Source: a virus. From it: DNA of 47,217 nt. The stretch spans positions 1-47,217 of the IMG/VR virus record IMGVR_UViG_3300047560_000769. One strand, given 5' to 3'. The stretch's first letter is position 1, and each line of letters opens with the position of its first letter. A model generated the notes under the pieces. That model was not told the DNA's origin, did not search any database, and saw only the letters and a list, made by a program, of their open reading frames with translations. This document shows positions 27,001-35,599 of the stretch, piece by piece. The position numbers were made by a program, and so were the translations under genes.

Positions 27001-30000
27001 GCCGTGTAAAAGTTTACAATAAAATAAACGGATCCTGGATTGGAAAATATGACTATCTATTAAATTCAAGTCAGAAAACATATTGTAGTATTTCAAGTTC
27101 GACACAATTTGGTTATTCTTTACAGTACGACCAACATAAGAAATTATATATTACAGGTGCACCTGAAGCAACGTATATTAGATCTGCATTAACATCTGGT
27201 ACCGTTGTTCTTAGCACAGGCACAGGAACAGTTAAGTCATTTGTAAAAGAAGGACTTGTTAAGATTTCAAGCAGAAATGAGGACTTTAGCAGTCAATATG
27301 TTGACCTAGTATTAGTTAATCCATATGCTACTAGTTCTTTGTTAGCAACAGGAGCAAGATTTGGTCACTCGATTTATATAGATCAAGTTCCTGCTAATAC
27401 ATCTACATCGATGTTGGTAGGAGCACCTGGCGTTGGCACTGGTGCGGTTTATGCATATCAGATTTCTTTGAATGAAACATCAGAAGTAACTACAGCATCT
27501 ATTGTAGTACACTCTGCAGGATTAGTTGTTAATTCGACATCATCAGTTTCTCTAGCAACCGGCAGTCAATGGGGACATAAAATTGCAGGATCGAATGACG
27601 GTACAGTTATTGCTATTGGCGCACCGGGATATTCGACATCAACCGGTATTGTTCAAATATTCAATGAAGATTTACAATGGGTTCAGACTATAACTTCTCC
27701 GTTTGGTCAAGATGGAAAGTTTGGATATGATATAGCAGTATCATACACTAATCAATATCTAATAGTTTCTGCCCCCGAATATAAGACTCCTTCAAACCCA
27801 TACGGTAAAGTTGTAGTATATTCTAGAAATGATAATGGTCAGTATGAATTACTACAGATTATCGATAATCCACTGTCAACGGATAGTTTAAAGTTTGGTT
27901 ATTCTTTATCTATTAACAAAGATGAAAATATTTTAGGCATAGGTGCATTAGGAAAAAATAGAAATAAAGAACAAAAATTTGACGAGAGCATTGACGTTGG
28001 CCAAACTACCTTCGACAGCGACTCTACAAAGTTCTATGAAACTATTTTAGATTCTGGTACAGTTTACCTATATAATAAATTAGGAAACTTATTCGTTCAA
28101 GCAGATGAGCTTAATGACGTAAACATACTTCCTGGTAGTCGATATGGAAGTTCTGTTGTAGTTACAAATGACAGTGTATTTGTAGGAGCGCCGTCTGGTC
28201 AGAGCAATACAGATTCAACTGATGCAGACCTGTCTAGATTATATCTATTCAATAGAATTGATGCTAATGCAAATAGTTGGAAACTTTTAAGATCGCAAGA
28301 AGATACAGTGGATGTTGATCCATTAAAGCGTGTTGTATTAATTAACACATTAAAAGAAGAAATAACAGAATATCTTGATATCGTTGATCCTATTAAAGGA
28401 AAGATTGTAGGACTTGCAGAACAAGAGTTAAAATACAAGGCAGCATTTGACCCTGCAACATACTCTATTGGAGTTGCGGGATCTATTGTCAACACAGAAA
28501 CAAATTGGCTTGATGAACACATTGGTGAACTTTGGTGGGACCTAAGCACCGCCAAGTATATGTGGTATGAGCAAGGCGATGAAATTTTTAGAAAAAACAA
28601 TTGGGGGCGGTTATTCCCAGGCGCAAGCATTGACGTTTATGAATGGGTTAAATCAGATCTCCTACCAAGTGAATGGGCTGCATTAGCAGATACAACAGAA
28701 GGACTAACAAAAGGAATCAGCGGTCAACCTAAGTATCCCGATAACAGTATTGTTTCTGTGAAACAGCTTTTTAATAATGTTACTGGTTCATTTGAAAACG
28801 TATATTATTTCTGGGTAAAAAATAAAGTAACATTACCTGGAATTAAAAATAGAAGATTAAGCAGTTATCAGGTTGCAAGTTATATTGCAGATCCTGTTGG
28901 TAATGGATTAAAATGTATTGAGGTTATTTCGCCTAGTGCTGTTGCATTTGCAAACGTGCAACCTTCTTTAATTTCAGACAGAATCACTGCAAATATTGCA
29001 ATTGACAATGGAACAAATATTCCAAAACATACTGAATGGTTGTTATTAAACGAAAATAGCGAAACAAGCATGCCTAATGCTCTTTTAGAGAAAAAGCTAA
29101 TTGACAGTTTACTCGGAAGAGATTCGTTAGGTAACGCTGTTCCTGCTACAAATTTAACCTCTAGAAATAGATACGGAATTGGTATTAGACCTCAACAAAC
29201 TTTATTTAAAAATCGTCTCGAGGCTCTCCGTAATCTAATATCATTTGCAAACTCTGTGCTTGCAGAAAATAGAATTGTAGGTAGTTATTCATTCGAGAAT
29301 CTTAACAAGAAAGAAGAAATACCTGTAGAACTTTCTTATGAATATGATTTAATAGTGGAAGATCTAGATACACTAGATGAAGTCTTCACATTGAATTATG
29401 TCCGTGGACAAGTAGAGTGTTATGCTGATAATGGTAAATTAAAGAGCGTTATTATTACCGATCCTGGGTTTGGATATACCATCGCACCTAAAATTAATAT
29501 CAGTTCTAGCAGTGAAACACCGGCAGAAATTGTAACTGAAATTGATAGTCAAGGACGTATTATTGGAGCTTCGATTGTAAACCCTGGATTTGGATTCGCA
29601 GACGGCCTGTTAACGGCAGAAGTCCGCCCACATACAGTTATTGTTCAGGTCAATAGTGACTATGGTAACAGATGGACTAAACACAGTTTCAATTATGAAA
29701 ACAGAACCTGGGTTAGAACACAGACTCAAAAATATAATACACCTTTATACTGGACAACAATAAATTGGGTTGCTTCTGAATTTAATACGTATAAGTCGAT
29801 ATCATACACAATTGATAATTTATATGACATTGACTCTGTTATTGATATTGTAGCAGGCGAATACGTTAAAGTTAAAAATATTGGCGATGGAAGTTATGCT
29901 GTTTTAGAGCGTGTAAATGATCTAGGCAATTTTATTCCTTACTATAATATTGTTTATAGAGAAAACGGAACAATTCGTTTACTAGACACATTATGGGACT

Positions 30001-33000
30001 ATGATTCTGGAAAGTATTCCTACGATGCAGCCTCATTAGAAGAAACGTTATATGATCAAATTCCTGATATGGAATTATATTATATTCTAATGGCTCTTAA
30101 AAATAATATTTTTATTAACTCATTAAAAGTTAACTGGAATTTATTTTTCTTTACCGCGGTTAAGTTTGCGCTAACAGAACAGAAACTCATTGATTGGGCA
30201 TTTAAAACATCATTTATTAATGTTGTAAATGATGTAGGAACATTAGACCAGCAACCTGTATATAAATTAAACAACGAAAGATACTTTGAAAATTATATCG
30301 AAGAAATTAAGCCATATCGAACAAAAATAAGAAGTTATAGTTCTGTTTACAATAGTACAGATAATGCAAATGTACATTTAACTGACTTTGATTTGCCTTC
30401 CTATTATAATTCGTCTACTGGTGCATTTGAAGTAGTCGAGATAGGAAATCCTTTGTTAGATTCTTATCCTTGGAAATCGTGGAACGACAATTATAAGTTT
30501 TATGTTAGTTCTATTGAAGTTGGACATTCGGGTGCAGGATATACACAAGTTCCTACAGTAATTATAACTGCGGCACCCGGCGATTCCGGATCAGGCGCAG
30601 AAGCTAAAGCATATATTAGGAATGGTGAACTTTATAAAGTTGTAGTTACAAATTCGGGTTCCGGATATGTTGCACCTCCGATTGTTACTATTGACGGTGG
30701 AGGTCCCGGTGTTACCGAAGTTGCTACAGTTTCTGTCATCCTCGCTAATGATAATATACGAAAGAATATTATTGGACTAAAATTTGATAGAACTTCAGTT
30801 GAGGGAGACCTAGTCGATGTTGATGCATACGACGAATGGGTATGCGATGGCAGTTCGGATAAATTTACTCTAACTTGGTTAGCCAATCCTGACAAATCTA
30901 CGATTGTTCCATTGTTGGATGGAAAATTAATATTCTCCACTGATTATACTATTGAATACTATCAGGTAAAAGTGTCACCTGATCAATTCGATGTTGCGGG
31001 TGCATTTCCAAAATCTTCTTGGGACGGTGAGAGGGTGATAGATCATCGTTATAGATATTTTATCAATACTGAAAATAAACAAACACAGGCAGGTTACACA
31101 AGATATTATGCTAAGTTTGTTTTCCTAAATCAAGTTCCGTCTCAAGGGCAGGTATTTAAAATTACCTATAAAAAGAGTTTTGACCTGTACAATGCTGTTG
31201 ATAGGATCGAAAATCTTTACAATCCAACAGACGACATGCCCGGTAATGAATTGTCGTTGCTGATGAAAGGAACAGAATATTCAGAAACACAAGTTACTGG
31301 ATTATTGTTTAATCAGACTCCTAAGTGGGACAGCACCGGAACAGGTTATGATTCTGCACCATGGGGCGATTATCTTTCAAGTTATGCGACAGCAAATTTA
31401 ATTAGATCTGTGGGCATAAGTTCAAATGTATTGACTTTAGATTCAGTTGATGGTATTGAAATAGGACAAACAGTGTCTGTTGCTGGGTCAACATCTACCC
31501 ACTTTAAAGATACCGCAGTTGTAACTGATGTTGATGAAAATAATAATAAAGTGTATCTGGGTGTAATTGATACATCTGAGTTATCTGGATCTATGCAGAT
31601 AACTTCTGCATATTCAACATCGACCTCTTCGGGTTCTATGGTTACTATAAGAAATAGCGGCGGCACCTTTAGAAACTTTATTAAAGCAGGCGACCTTGTT
31701 AAAATCTCCGGAGTAGATAGTTTGTACGGGTATGGTGTTGGCGGAGTCTCTGTTAGAACTCGACCAGTTGCATCTGGAACTATCGGAGTCTACATTGGAC
31801 CTCCTAATTATGCATTCCCGGGTGCAAGACAGGCTACGGGAACAGCAATACGGGAGGAATGGATATTTGACGGGTCAAACTGGGTATTAACAGATAATGT
31901 CACAACAATTCGAATTGATGATCCTGGCATGGGATATACATCGAACCCAACAATATACTTAACGGGTGCAGGTGTTGTATCTCAAGGAAACCTTTTAGCA
32001 TATCTCGATTCTGGGTATAATCAAACAAGGATAGTTGTTACCTGTACTGATAGAACATTACAATTTAGAACAGGTATTGATTTAAGTAGTACAACAACTA
32101 CATATCAACCTTGGGCAAATATAAGTGTCGTTCCAGTAATACAGAGCATTAGCAGTTCTGCTAAATTGTTAGATTCTGTAACACAGGCTATTTCGACTTC
32201 TTATGTTGCATCAATTAAGACATTATCGCCATATGATGATGTTTCTGCGGTTCGAGTGAGATTAGATTCTACAGAAATTGCATCTACTTCTACAAATACC
32301 GTTTGGTATAGTATTATTAGTTCTACAGATTCTAAAGCGGTTGTAGAACTTCGATCCGTTTCCCCAACTACTTCGTCTGAATTAGTTTCTGCAGGTACTG
32401 TTATTGTTGATACATATGGAAATACAGAATTAGAATTCTACGCTTCTAATTCTAATTACAATATTTTAGATACAATTTTAGATGGTGGGGAATCTTTAGG
32501 TTATAGGACAACGGATTATGATGTCGTTGGAAACAACTTCTTAAATCCTCAAGATAGTTATGCACCTGAAGAATGTGTGCCTGGCTATGCAAGAGATTCA
32601 TTGGGAATTAGTGTGTTTACGGTGGGCAATTCGTCGAGCCCTATTGTACAAACTGGTGCATTTGGTGTTCAACGGGGTGAACAAACAACAGCCCGTGCCG
32701 CCGCACTAAAGGGTACACCGGCTGGCATAATGGTTTATGGTAACGGTCAAAAGTTTGACAGAGTAACATCAGTAGGCCAATTTACAACGTCAAATCAGTA
32801 TGTTCTATATAATGATGAGATTACAGTCCCTGCTCAGTCGTTTACAGGCAGGATTGGGTATACAACTATCACTGTTGGATCGGATGTTACTGTAGATAGT
32901 AACTACGTCTCTTCTACTCTTAGTGAGGAAGGTGACACTATAGCAGTATCGGGTCTTATGCAAGTTGACGAAGTTATGAGTGCCTATGTTCTTCTAGATG

Positions 33001-34745
33001 GAAGAGAGCTTCCATTAATTGAGGGAAATGTGGAAGACACCGAAGCATGGGGATATAAAATCGAACCAACTGCATCTAACAATAATAGAGTATGTGCAAG
33101 ATTATATAATCTTCCACCAAACAATTATTTTGTAGAAGCATGGTTCTTTGATAAACGTTTTCCTAAGTTTAATAGAGTTAATGTCGAATCTCGTACAATA
33201 ACTACAGCCACATCACAGATTAATCTATATTCTACCCCGTCTACCATTGAGCCAGTTAGTGAAGAAGTATTAGTTGAAAAAATATTAACAAATGGAAATA
33301 GATATAGAATGCTACCTCCGTGGGCAAGTTACCATAAGGTTCAAGCAGGTCAGATTACATTTGCTATAGATAGTAAGAATTCTAGACCAGGAGTATATAA
33401 TTTAGATAATGTTAAGGTATATAGAAATGGTGTAGAATTACGCCCCGGTTACGATTTCGTAGTTAACGCTATGGCAGAGACAGTTACATTAACACTTCCG
33501 TACCTCGCCACAGGAGATGCTATTGCAATTACTCCATTAATTGATTATGACTATAGAGTCGAAGGAAATAAATTACTCTTTACGACACCTGTTACTTCAG
33601 CTACAATTCAGATAACATCATTTACTGATCATGATAATATGATGTTGAGGACAGAAAGATTTGTAGGTGATTATAGCAGATTATACGAATTAACATTCCC
33701 TGTTATCAATGACAATTATGTATGGGTAACTGTAAACAACAAACCTCTTATCTCTGGATACGATTTCAAAGTACTAGAAGATCAGAAAACGATTGAATTG
33801 TCTGAGTTTATTGAAGTAGGAGAATTTGATCAGATTGTTGTAACAGTTGTTAATCCGTTAAGTACAGGTGATGAAATTATTGGATTTAGAGTCTTTAAAG
33901 ATATTTTCGATAGACAGCATTTTAGACGCATTTCTTCATACTTTGGAACAAGGCTAAAATTGCCATTAACTGTAACAGATAATGAAATTACTGTAGAAGA
34001 TGGTGCCCATTTATTTGTGCCTAATCCGGCGCTGAACCTTCCTGGTGTTGTTTATATTGACGGTGAGCGTATTGAATACAGAACAAAAAATGGAAATGTA
34101 TTATCTGACCTTAGAAGAGGTACGCTAGGAACTAGCCCTGCTTTATTCTCTGATGTTGGAACACAGGTATTAGATCAGAGTGCAAGACAGAATATTACTA
34201 CAGAAAATCGTAGTTACGTTCAGCATATTCCTACTCAAGAAAATGTAACAACTTATGCTATTAGCACAGCATCAAATACAGGAACAGTGTTCTCTGTTAA
34301 CACAACAACGTCAGTTGGAGATGGAATTACATTGATTGCAGGAGCATCGGCAGTAGATCAGGTTGAAGTTTACTTTGGTGGAAGAAGATTAAGAAAGAAT
34401 TCGTTAGTTGTTCACGACAAGTCATTAAACTATTATGACACAGTTGAAAGTAGAACAACATTGCCGCCTGAGTTTACTATCACTACTTCAACACAAGAAT
34501 TACAGTTAAATATTGATGAAACTATTACAACAGGAACACAAATTACCGTTGTAATGAAAAAGGGTGCTCTCTGGGCAGATACATCGTCGACATCATTGTT
34601 AAGTAGTGTAGGAGCGCAAGCCGAGTTCTTAAGATTTAGACCAGCTGCATTACCTGACATTAGTTTCTACGGAGGAGACAAAGTCTTGATAGAAAATACA
34701 GAAGCCCTAACAGATGAAAATGGAGAACCTTTAGAAGGATATTAA
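21003..34745 (+). CDS. 7: Giant gp7-type baseplate wedge protein (4580 residues) with FG-GAP propeller
   Basis: The position after gp6 and the N-terminus (VNLLPEYLRTDKNSKFLSST, VERINAYVGSK, LDTLFRSKFYSYDPLIDWDK) point to the wedge proteins that replace gp7 in aquatic T4-like phages. T4 gp7 has 1032 residues. Start ATG 21003 is preferred over GTG 20991, which overlaps gp6. Residues about 2030-2420 contain six FG-GAP-like blades (FGYSLQYD, FGHSIYID, WGHKIAGS, FGYDIAVS, FGYSLSIN, YGSSVVVT, each followed by a GAP/SAP-type turn). This is an integrin-like beta-propeller. Between about 2815 and 3660 four GxGY repeats recur. Near the C-terminus GYDF modules recur (about 4150 and 4265). The frame is open for 13.7 kb without interruption. 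Confidence 0.8.
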   Translation: MADIKKSVNLLPEYLRTDKNSKFLSSTIDQLIQTPQVERINAYVGSKITPNFDSTTDFYLDETSSLRNNYSLEPALIFRDSAGNVTGAVAYNDLVNELGVQGSKTSNLDTLFRSKFYSYDPLIDWDKLVNFTNYYWMPVGPEVIILNDEDLDVNDIIGQESYTMSNGYDLSNGMRIAFLDNTVQVEYRRKEFIVEGVGSSIKLVDLSLLSSVDRLTTVYNETFDSTEFDDYPFDSDKKLPLTPDYITINRASQDLNPWSRYNRWFHKEVVEQSAIIATGKPAALETIERAKRPIIEFRAGLQLYNFGAVGIRNVDLIDTVTTNAMGSVDGSIGYHVDGVLLQQGNRVIFNADEDDSVRGKIYEVDFDLSGDVPILHLIEPDDTDPSSMDSIGVVSGNDFYSTSWYYDLTSRTWKYAQQHDQLNQAPLFDLFTNDGVSYTEISEFNSFTGNKVFGYEVGTGSDDPILGFPLKYKNQLGTGSYLFKNYFMEDSINVVIDKIATNRSTAITFLKINDSLVNVWAEAVDYQIPILEIYVTTEDTYEFEVSCLDKPYNSGTNPISVRAFVDGIEISITTTITPSTITVTSSELISANTAVLIKVLSDLPPNQNGFYETPIGLTNNPLNGTVPSLTLGELGDHLSTMVNKLAGYTGSNLRDLDNYARYGTRLVVNANPISFAQVFLGKKEHNLVDAIRQAGVHYTQFKLNFLNAISYADAELSPSDAVDSVIKFINKAKDLKALYQRSDMLGYGENKTVRSFTVSSVNNKIYPIGIQFDLTRLSFNSVIVRLNGDQLVAGYDYTFDYVDETVSISSELAIGDVIEIEVYLDTLGCYIPPTPSKLGLYPSFVPEIFEDDSYVGDPVLSIRGHDGSISKAYGDYRDDIILELEKRIFNNIKVSYNKELFDIVATQPGAFRQSKYLIDDLNSILVGDFSKWAGIYNIDAITNDSFDDADPKTWNYTGATSIIDNSLVNGHWRNLFKFYYDTDRPHTHPWEMLGFFSQPSWWEDLYGTAPYTSANTALWQDLADGKINGVINPLYARPGLLSIIPVDGSGNLISPAGIVTENSYQEKQVKWSFGDQGPAETSWRRSSAWPFAINAAAALLDPSTYASTLYDVSRTSINPLGQVSYTIDDLYLDPRKLFIDGEDNTQIAGYGVYVVEKGRSKNLNYIDELRQDLDFLNSNLFHKLGGFASKEKLQITIDSINPDSTSPGVILPPEDYSLILNSSNPIKSARISGVIVQKSNGKFVVKGYDTTNPYFEIFKPIKTNVSGVVKVGGMSEHFSDWSNIVDNGNKGLSSVDKTSAESVTTRYYKQGQLIRYNNRFYRVKVGHNAESTFDSSLYQVLPELPVVGGATAQLPSRYESVVTQIPYGTEFTTVQEVYDLILGYGAFLESQGFIFDEFNGDLNEVLNWKFAGKEFLFWTTQNWANNNLITLSPFANYLKYSFPNSVVDNILNNKYEYSLLKADGKPYPMDSFTMSRDGTVCSIKTTDQNEGIFFAVLNAVQKEHAMVFNNYTMFNDIIYDVETGYKQRRIKLSGFRTKNWNGDLFSPGFVYDDVKISDWLANEIYLPGDVVRYNGRYYESLEKISRDTIFDFNKWDQLTSKPVSQLLPNFDYKINQFEDFYSLDIDNFDFGQQQLAQHLTGYTQRTYLNSIFTNPISQYKFYQGFIKDKGTKNAIDKLSKATQFTNKGAVSYKEEWAFRVGHYGSFLKYNEVEFPLTEGTSLENPYVVKFVDSIPSDANPLVNYVTSSTMLLTPLDFVPANTFGSYAGTWADNNLKLTTAGYVRPDDITSTAYNKNSLLDIANNSAIQNGDTIWLGFLENGDWTVYRYINQLAKVTGVFVSSPGIDITFVTDAHHGLNIGDVVSVVRFNNQVNGVYLVTSVPELNQFTVSSTLTSIENEPLLSYGTLYKFESARYADLASVANVTDLIKLSAGDKIWVDSGIDGKWAVYEKIKNYDSLVVDTSDTPPGQRYGTSIYASDDTNIGLVSEPGWRTDGTFNWGRVKVYNKINGSWIGKYDYLLNSSQKTYCSISSSTQFGYSLQYDQHKKLYITGAPEATYIRSALTSGTVVLSTGTGTVKSFVKEGLVKISSRNEDFSSQYVDLVLVNPYATSSLLATGARFGHSIYIDQVPANTSTSMLVGAPGVGTGAVYAYQISLNETSEVTTASIVVHSAGLVVNSTSSVSLATGSQWGHKIAGSNDGTVIAIGAPGYSTSTGIVQIFNEDLQWVQTITSPFGQDGKFGYDIAVSYTNQYLIVSAPEYKTPSNPYGKVVVYSRNDNGQYELLQIIDNPLSTDSLKFGYSLSINKDENILGIGALGKNRNKEQKFDESIDVGQTTFDSDSTKFYETILDSGTVYLYNKLGNLFVQADELNDVNILPGSRYGSSVVVTNDSVFVGAPSGQSNTDSTDADLSRLYLFNRIDANANSWKLLRSQEDTVDVDPLKRVVLINTLKEEITEYLDIVDPIKGKIVGLAEQELKYKAAFDPATYSIGVAGSIVNTETNWLDEHIGELWWDLSTAKYMWYEQGDEIFRKNNWGRLFPGASIDVYEWVKSDLLPSEWAALADTTEGLTKGISGQPKYPDNSIVSVKQLFNNVTGSFENVYYFWVKNKVTLPGIKNRRLSSYQVASYIADPVGNGLKCIEVISPSAVAFANVQPSLISDRITANIAIDNGTNIPKHTEWLLLNENSETSMPNALLEKKLIDSLLGRDSLGNAVPATNLTSRNRYGIGIRPQQTLFKNRLEALRNLISFANSVLAENRIVGSYSFENLNKKEEIPVELSYEYDLIVEDLDTLDEVFTLNYVRGQVECYADNGKLKSVIITDPGFGYTIAPKINISSSSETPAEIVTEIDSQGRIIGASIVNPGFGFADGLLTAEVRPHTVIVQVNSDYGNRWTKHSFNYENRTWVRTQTQKYNTPLYWTTINWVASEFNTYKSISYTIDNLYDIDSVIDIVAGEYVKVKNIGDGSYAVLERVNDLGNFIPYYNIVYRENGTIRLLDTLWDYDSGKYSYDAASLEETLYDQIPDMELYYILMALKNNIFINSLKVNWNLFFFTAVKFALTEQKLIDWAFKTSFINVVNDVGTLDQQPVYKLNNERYFENYIEEIKPYRTKIRSYSSVYNSTDNANVHLTDFDLPSYYNSSTGAFEVVEIGNPLLDSYPWKSWNDNYKFYVSSIEVGHSGAGYTQVPTVIITAAPGDSGSGAEAKAYIRNGELYKVVVTNSGSGYVAPPIVTIDGGGPGVTEVATVSVILANDNIRKNIIGLKFDRTSVEGDLVDVDAYDEWVCDGSSDKFTLTWLANPDKSTIVPLLDGKLIFSTDYTIEYYQVKVSPDQFDVAGAFPKSSWDGERVIDHRYRYFINTENKQTQAGYTRYYAKFVFLNQVPSQGQVFKITYKKSFDLYNAVDRIENLYNPTDDMPGNELSLLMKGTEYSETQVTGLLFNQTPKWDSTGTGYDSAPWGDYLSSYATANLIRSVGISSNVLTLDSVDGIEIGQTVSVAGSTSTHFKDTAVVTDVDENNNKVYLGVIDTSELSGSMQITSAYSTSTSSGSMVTIRNSGGTFRNFIKAGDLVKISGVDSLYGYGVGGVSVRTRPVASGTIGVYIGPPNYAFPGARQATGTAIREEWIFDGSNWVLTDNVTTIRIDDPGMGYTSNPTIYLTGAGVVSQGNLLAYLDSGYNQTRIVVTCTDRTLQFRTGIDLSSTTTTYQPWANISVVPVIQSISSSAKLLDSVTQAISTSYVASIKTLSPYDDVSAVRVRLDSTEIASTSTNTVWYSIISSTDSKAVVELRSVSPTTSSELVSAGTVIVDTYGNTELEFYASNSNYNILDTILDGGESLGYRTTDYDVVGNNFLNPQDSYAPEECVPGYARDSLGISVFTVGNSSSPIVQTGAFGVQRGEQTTARAAALKGTPAGIMVYGNGQKFDRVTSVGQFTTSNQYVLYNDEITVPAQSFTGRIGYTTITVGSDVTVDSNYVSSTLSEEGDTIAVSGLMQVDEVMSAYVLLDGRELPLIEGNVEDTEAWGYKIEPTASNNNRVCARLYNLPPNNYFVEAWFFDKRFPKFNRVNVESRTITTATSQINLYSTPSTIEPVSEEVLVEKILTNGNRYRMLPPWASYHKVQAGQITFAIDSKNSRPGVYNLDNVKVYRNGVELRPGYDFVVNAMAETVTLTLPYLATGDAIAITPLIDYDYRVEGNKLLFTTPVTSATIQITSFTDHDNMMLRTERFVGDYSRLYELTFPVINDNYVWVTVNNKPLISGYDFKVLEDQKTIELSEFIEVGEFDQIVVTVVNPLSTGDEIIGFRVFKDIFDRQHFRRISSYFGTRLKLPLTVTDNEITVEDGAHLFVPNPALNLPGVVYIDGERIEYRTKNGNVLSDLRRGTLGTSPALFSDVGTQVLDQSARQNITTENRSYVQHIPTQENVTTYAISTASNTGTVFSVNTTTSVGDGITLIAGASAVDQVEVYFGGRRLRKNSLVVHDKSLNYYDTVESRTTLPPEFTITTSTQELQLNIDETITTGTQITVVMKKGALWADTSSTSLLSSVGAQAEFLRFRPAALPDISFYGGDKVLIENTEALTDENGEPLEGY

Positions 34746-34746
34746 A

Positions 34747-35598
34747 ATGCCAAATATTACGTTATTACCTACAATTTCTAGCGCAACAAATAACACTACA
34801 TTTGTTGTTGTTGATAATAGTCTTACAAAAAGGTTTACCTATGCAACTTTCAAGACTCAATTAGCGACAGATTTAATATCTTCTGGTTTTAGAGGGCCAA
34901 AAGGAGATACAGGAACAAATGGAGTTAACGGGATTGACGGTGTTGGTATTCCGGAGGGAGGAACACCTGGACAAGTTATAACCAAATACGGAACTACTGA
35001 GTATATTTCTACATGGACGAGCTTGGCGGCTGTTTCAACAACTGGACATTATTCATCACTAATAGGTGCTCCGGATCCTTATACAGCTACAAGTATTGAT
35101 TCTTTTATAGATGTAGACACCTCAACGACTCCGCCGTCTAATGGTCAAGCCCTTGTCTGGGATAGTGCATCTTCTAAATGGAAGCCATTTGCCGTAGGAT
35201 CAGGAATTGGCCTGTCTTCTAGAACTACAGTAGTGGGCACTACTGCATTGGCATTAAATGTTGATCAGACTGAAAATTGTCAGGTTAGTGGGTTTAAATC
35301 TTATCTATTATCTAAAGTTTCTACAAATTATCCAGCATGGGTAAGAATTTATTCAGATGCTACAAGTAGAACAAATGATGCAAGTAGAGCTGAGGGATAT
35401 GATCCATTGCCTGGAGCAGGAGTTATTGCAGAAGTTATTACTACTTCGGGTGCTCTTACTCAACTAATTACTCCCGGGGTCCTTGGATTTAATAATGATG
35501 AAACTACATCATCTACAGTCTATCTATCTGTTACTAATAAAGATTCAACACAGAGAGTGATAAATGTATCTTTAACATTATTACAACTGGAAACATAA
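34747..35598 (+). CDS. Collagen-like short fibre protein
   Basis: The protein has 283 residues. The N-terminal 45 residues (LLPTISSATNNTTFVVVDNS) form a small adaptor, typical of fibre proteins that plug into a baseplate. Residues 50-66 are a short collagen-like Gly-X-Y run (GPKGDTGTNGVNGIDG), a trimer-forming element. The rest is beta-rich, with a C-terminal sandwich-like domain (residues about 160-283). No enzyme motif is present. It begins one base after the giant wedge gene's stop and precedes the subtilase gene by one base. A baseplate-attached fibre or collar is the likely role. Partner and receptor cannot be told from sequence. Confidence 0.75.
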   Translation: MPNITLLPTISSATNNTTFVVVDNSLTKRFTYATFKTQLATDLISSGFRGPKGDTGTNGVNGIDGVGIPEGGTPGQVITKYGTTEYISTWTSLAAVSTTGHYSSLIGAPDPYTATSIDSFIDVDTSTTPPSNGQALVWDSASSKWKPFAVGSGIGLSSRTTVVGTTALALNVDQTENCQVSGFKSYLLSKVSTNYPAWVRIYSDATSRTNDASRAEGYDPLPGAGVIAEVITTSGALTQLITPGVLGFNNDETTSSTVYLSVTNKDSTQRVINVSLTLLQLET

Positions 35599-35599
35599 A

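Noticed and set aside
28199-28630. 143-codon minus-strand ORF inside the giant wedge gene
   Set aside because: Shadow frame with no start signals, within an unbroken plus-strand coding region.
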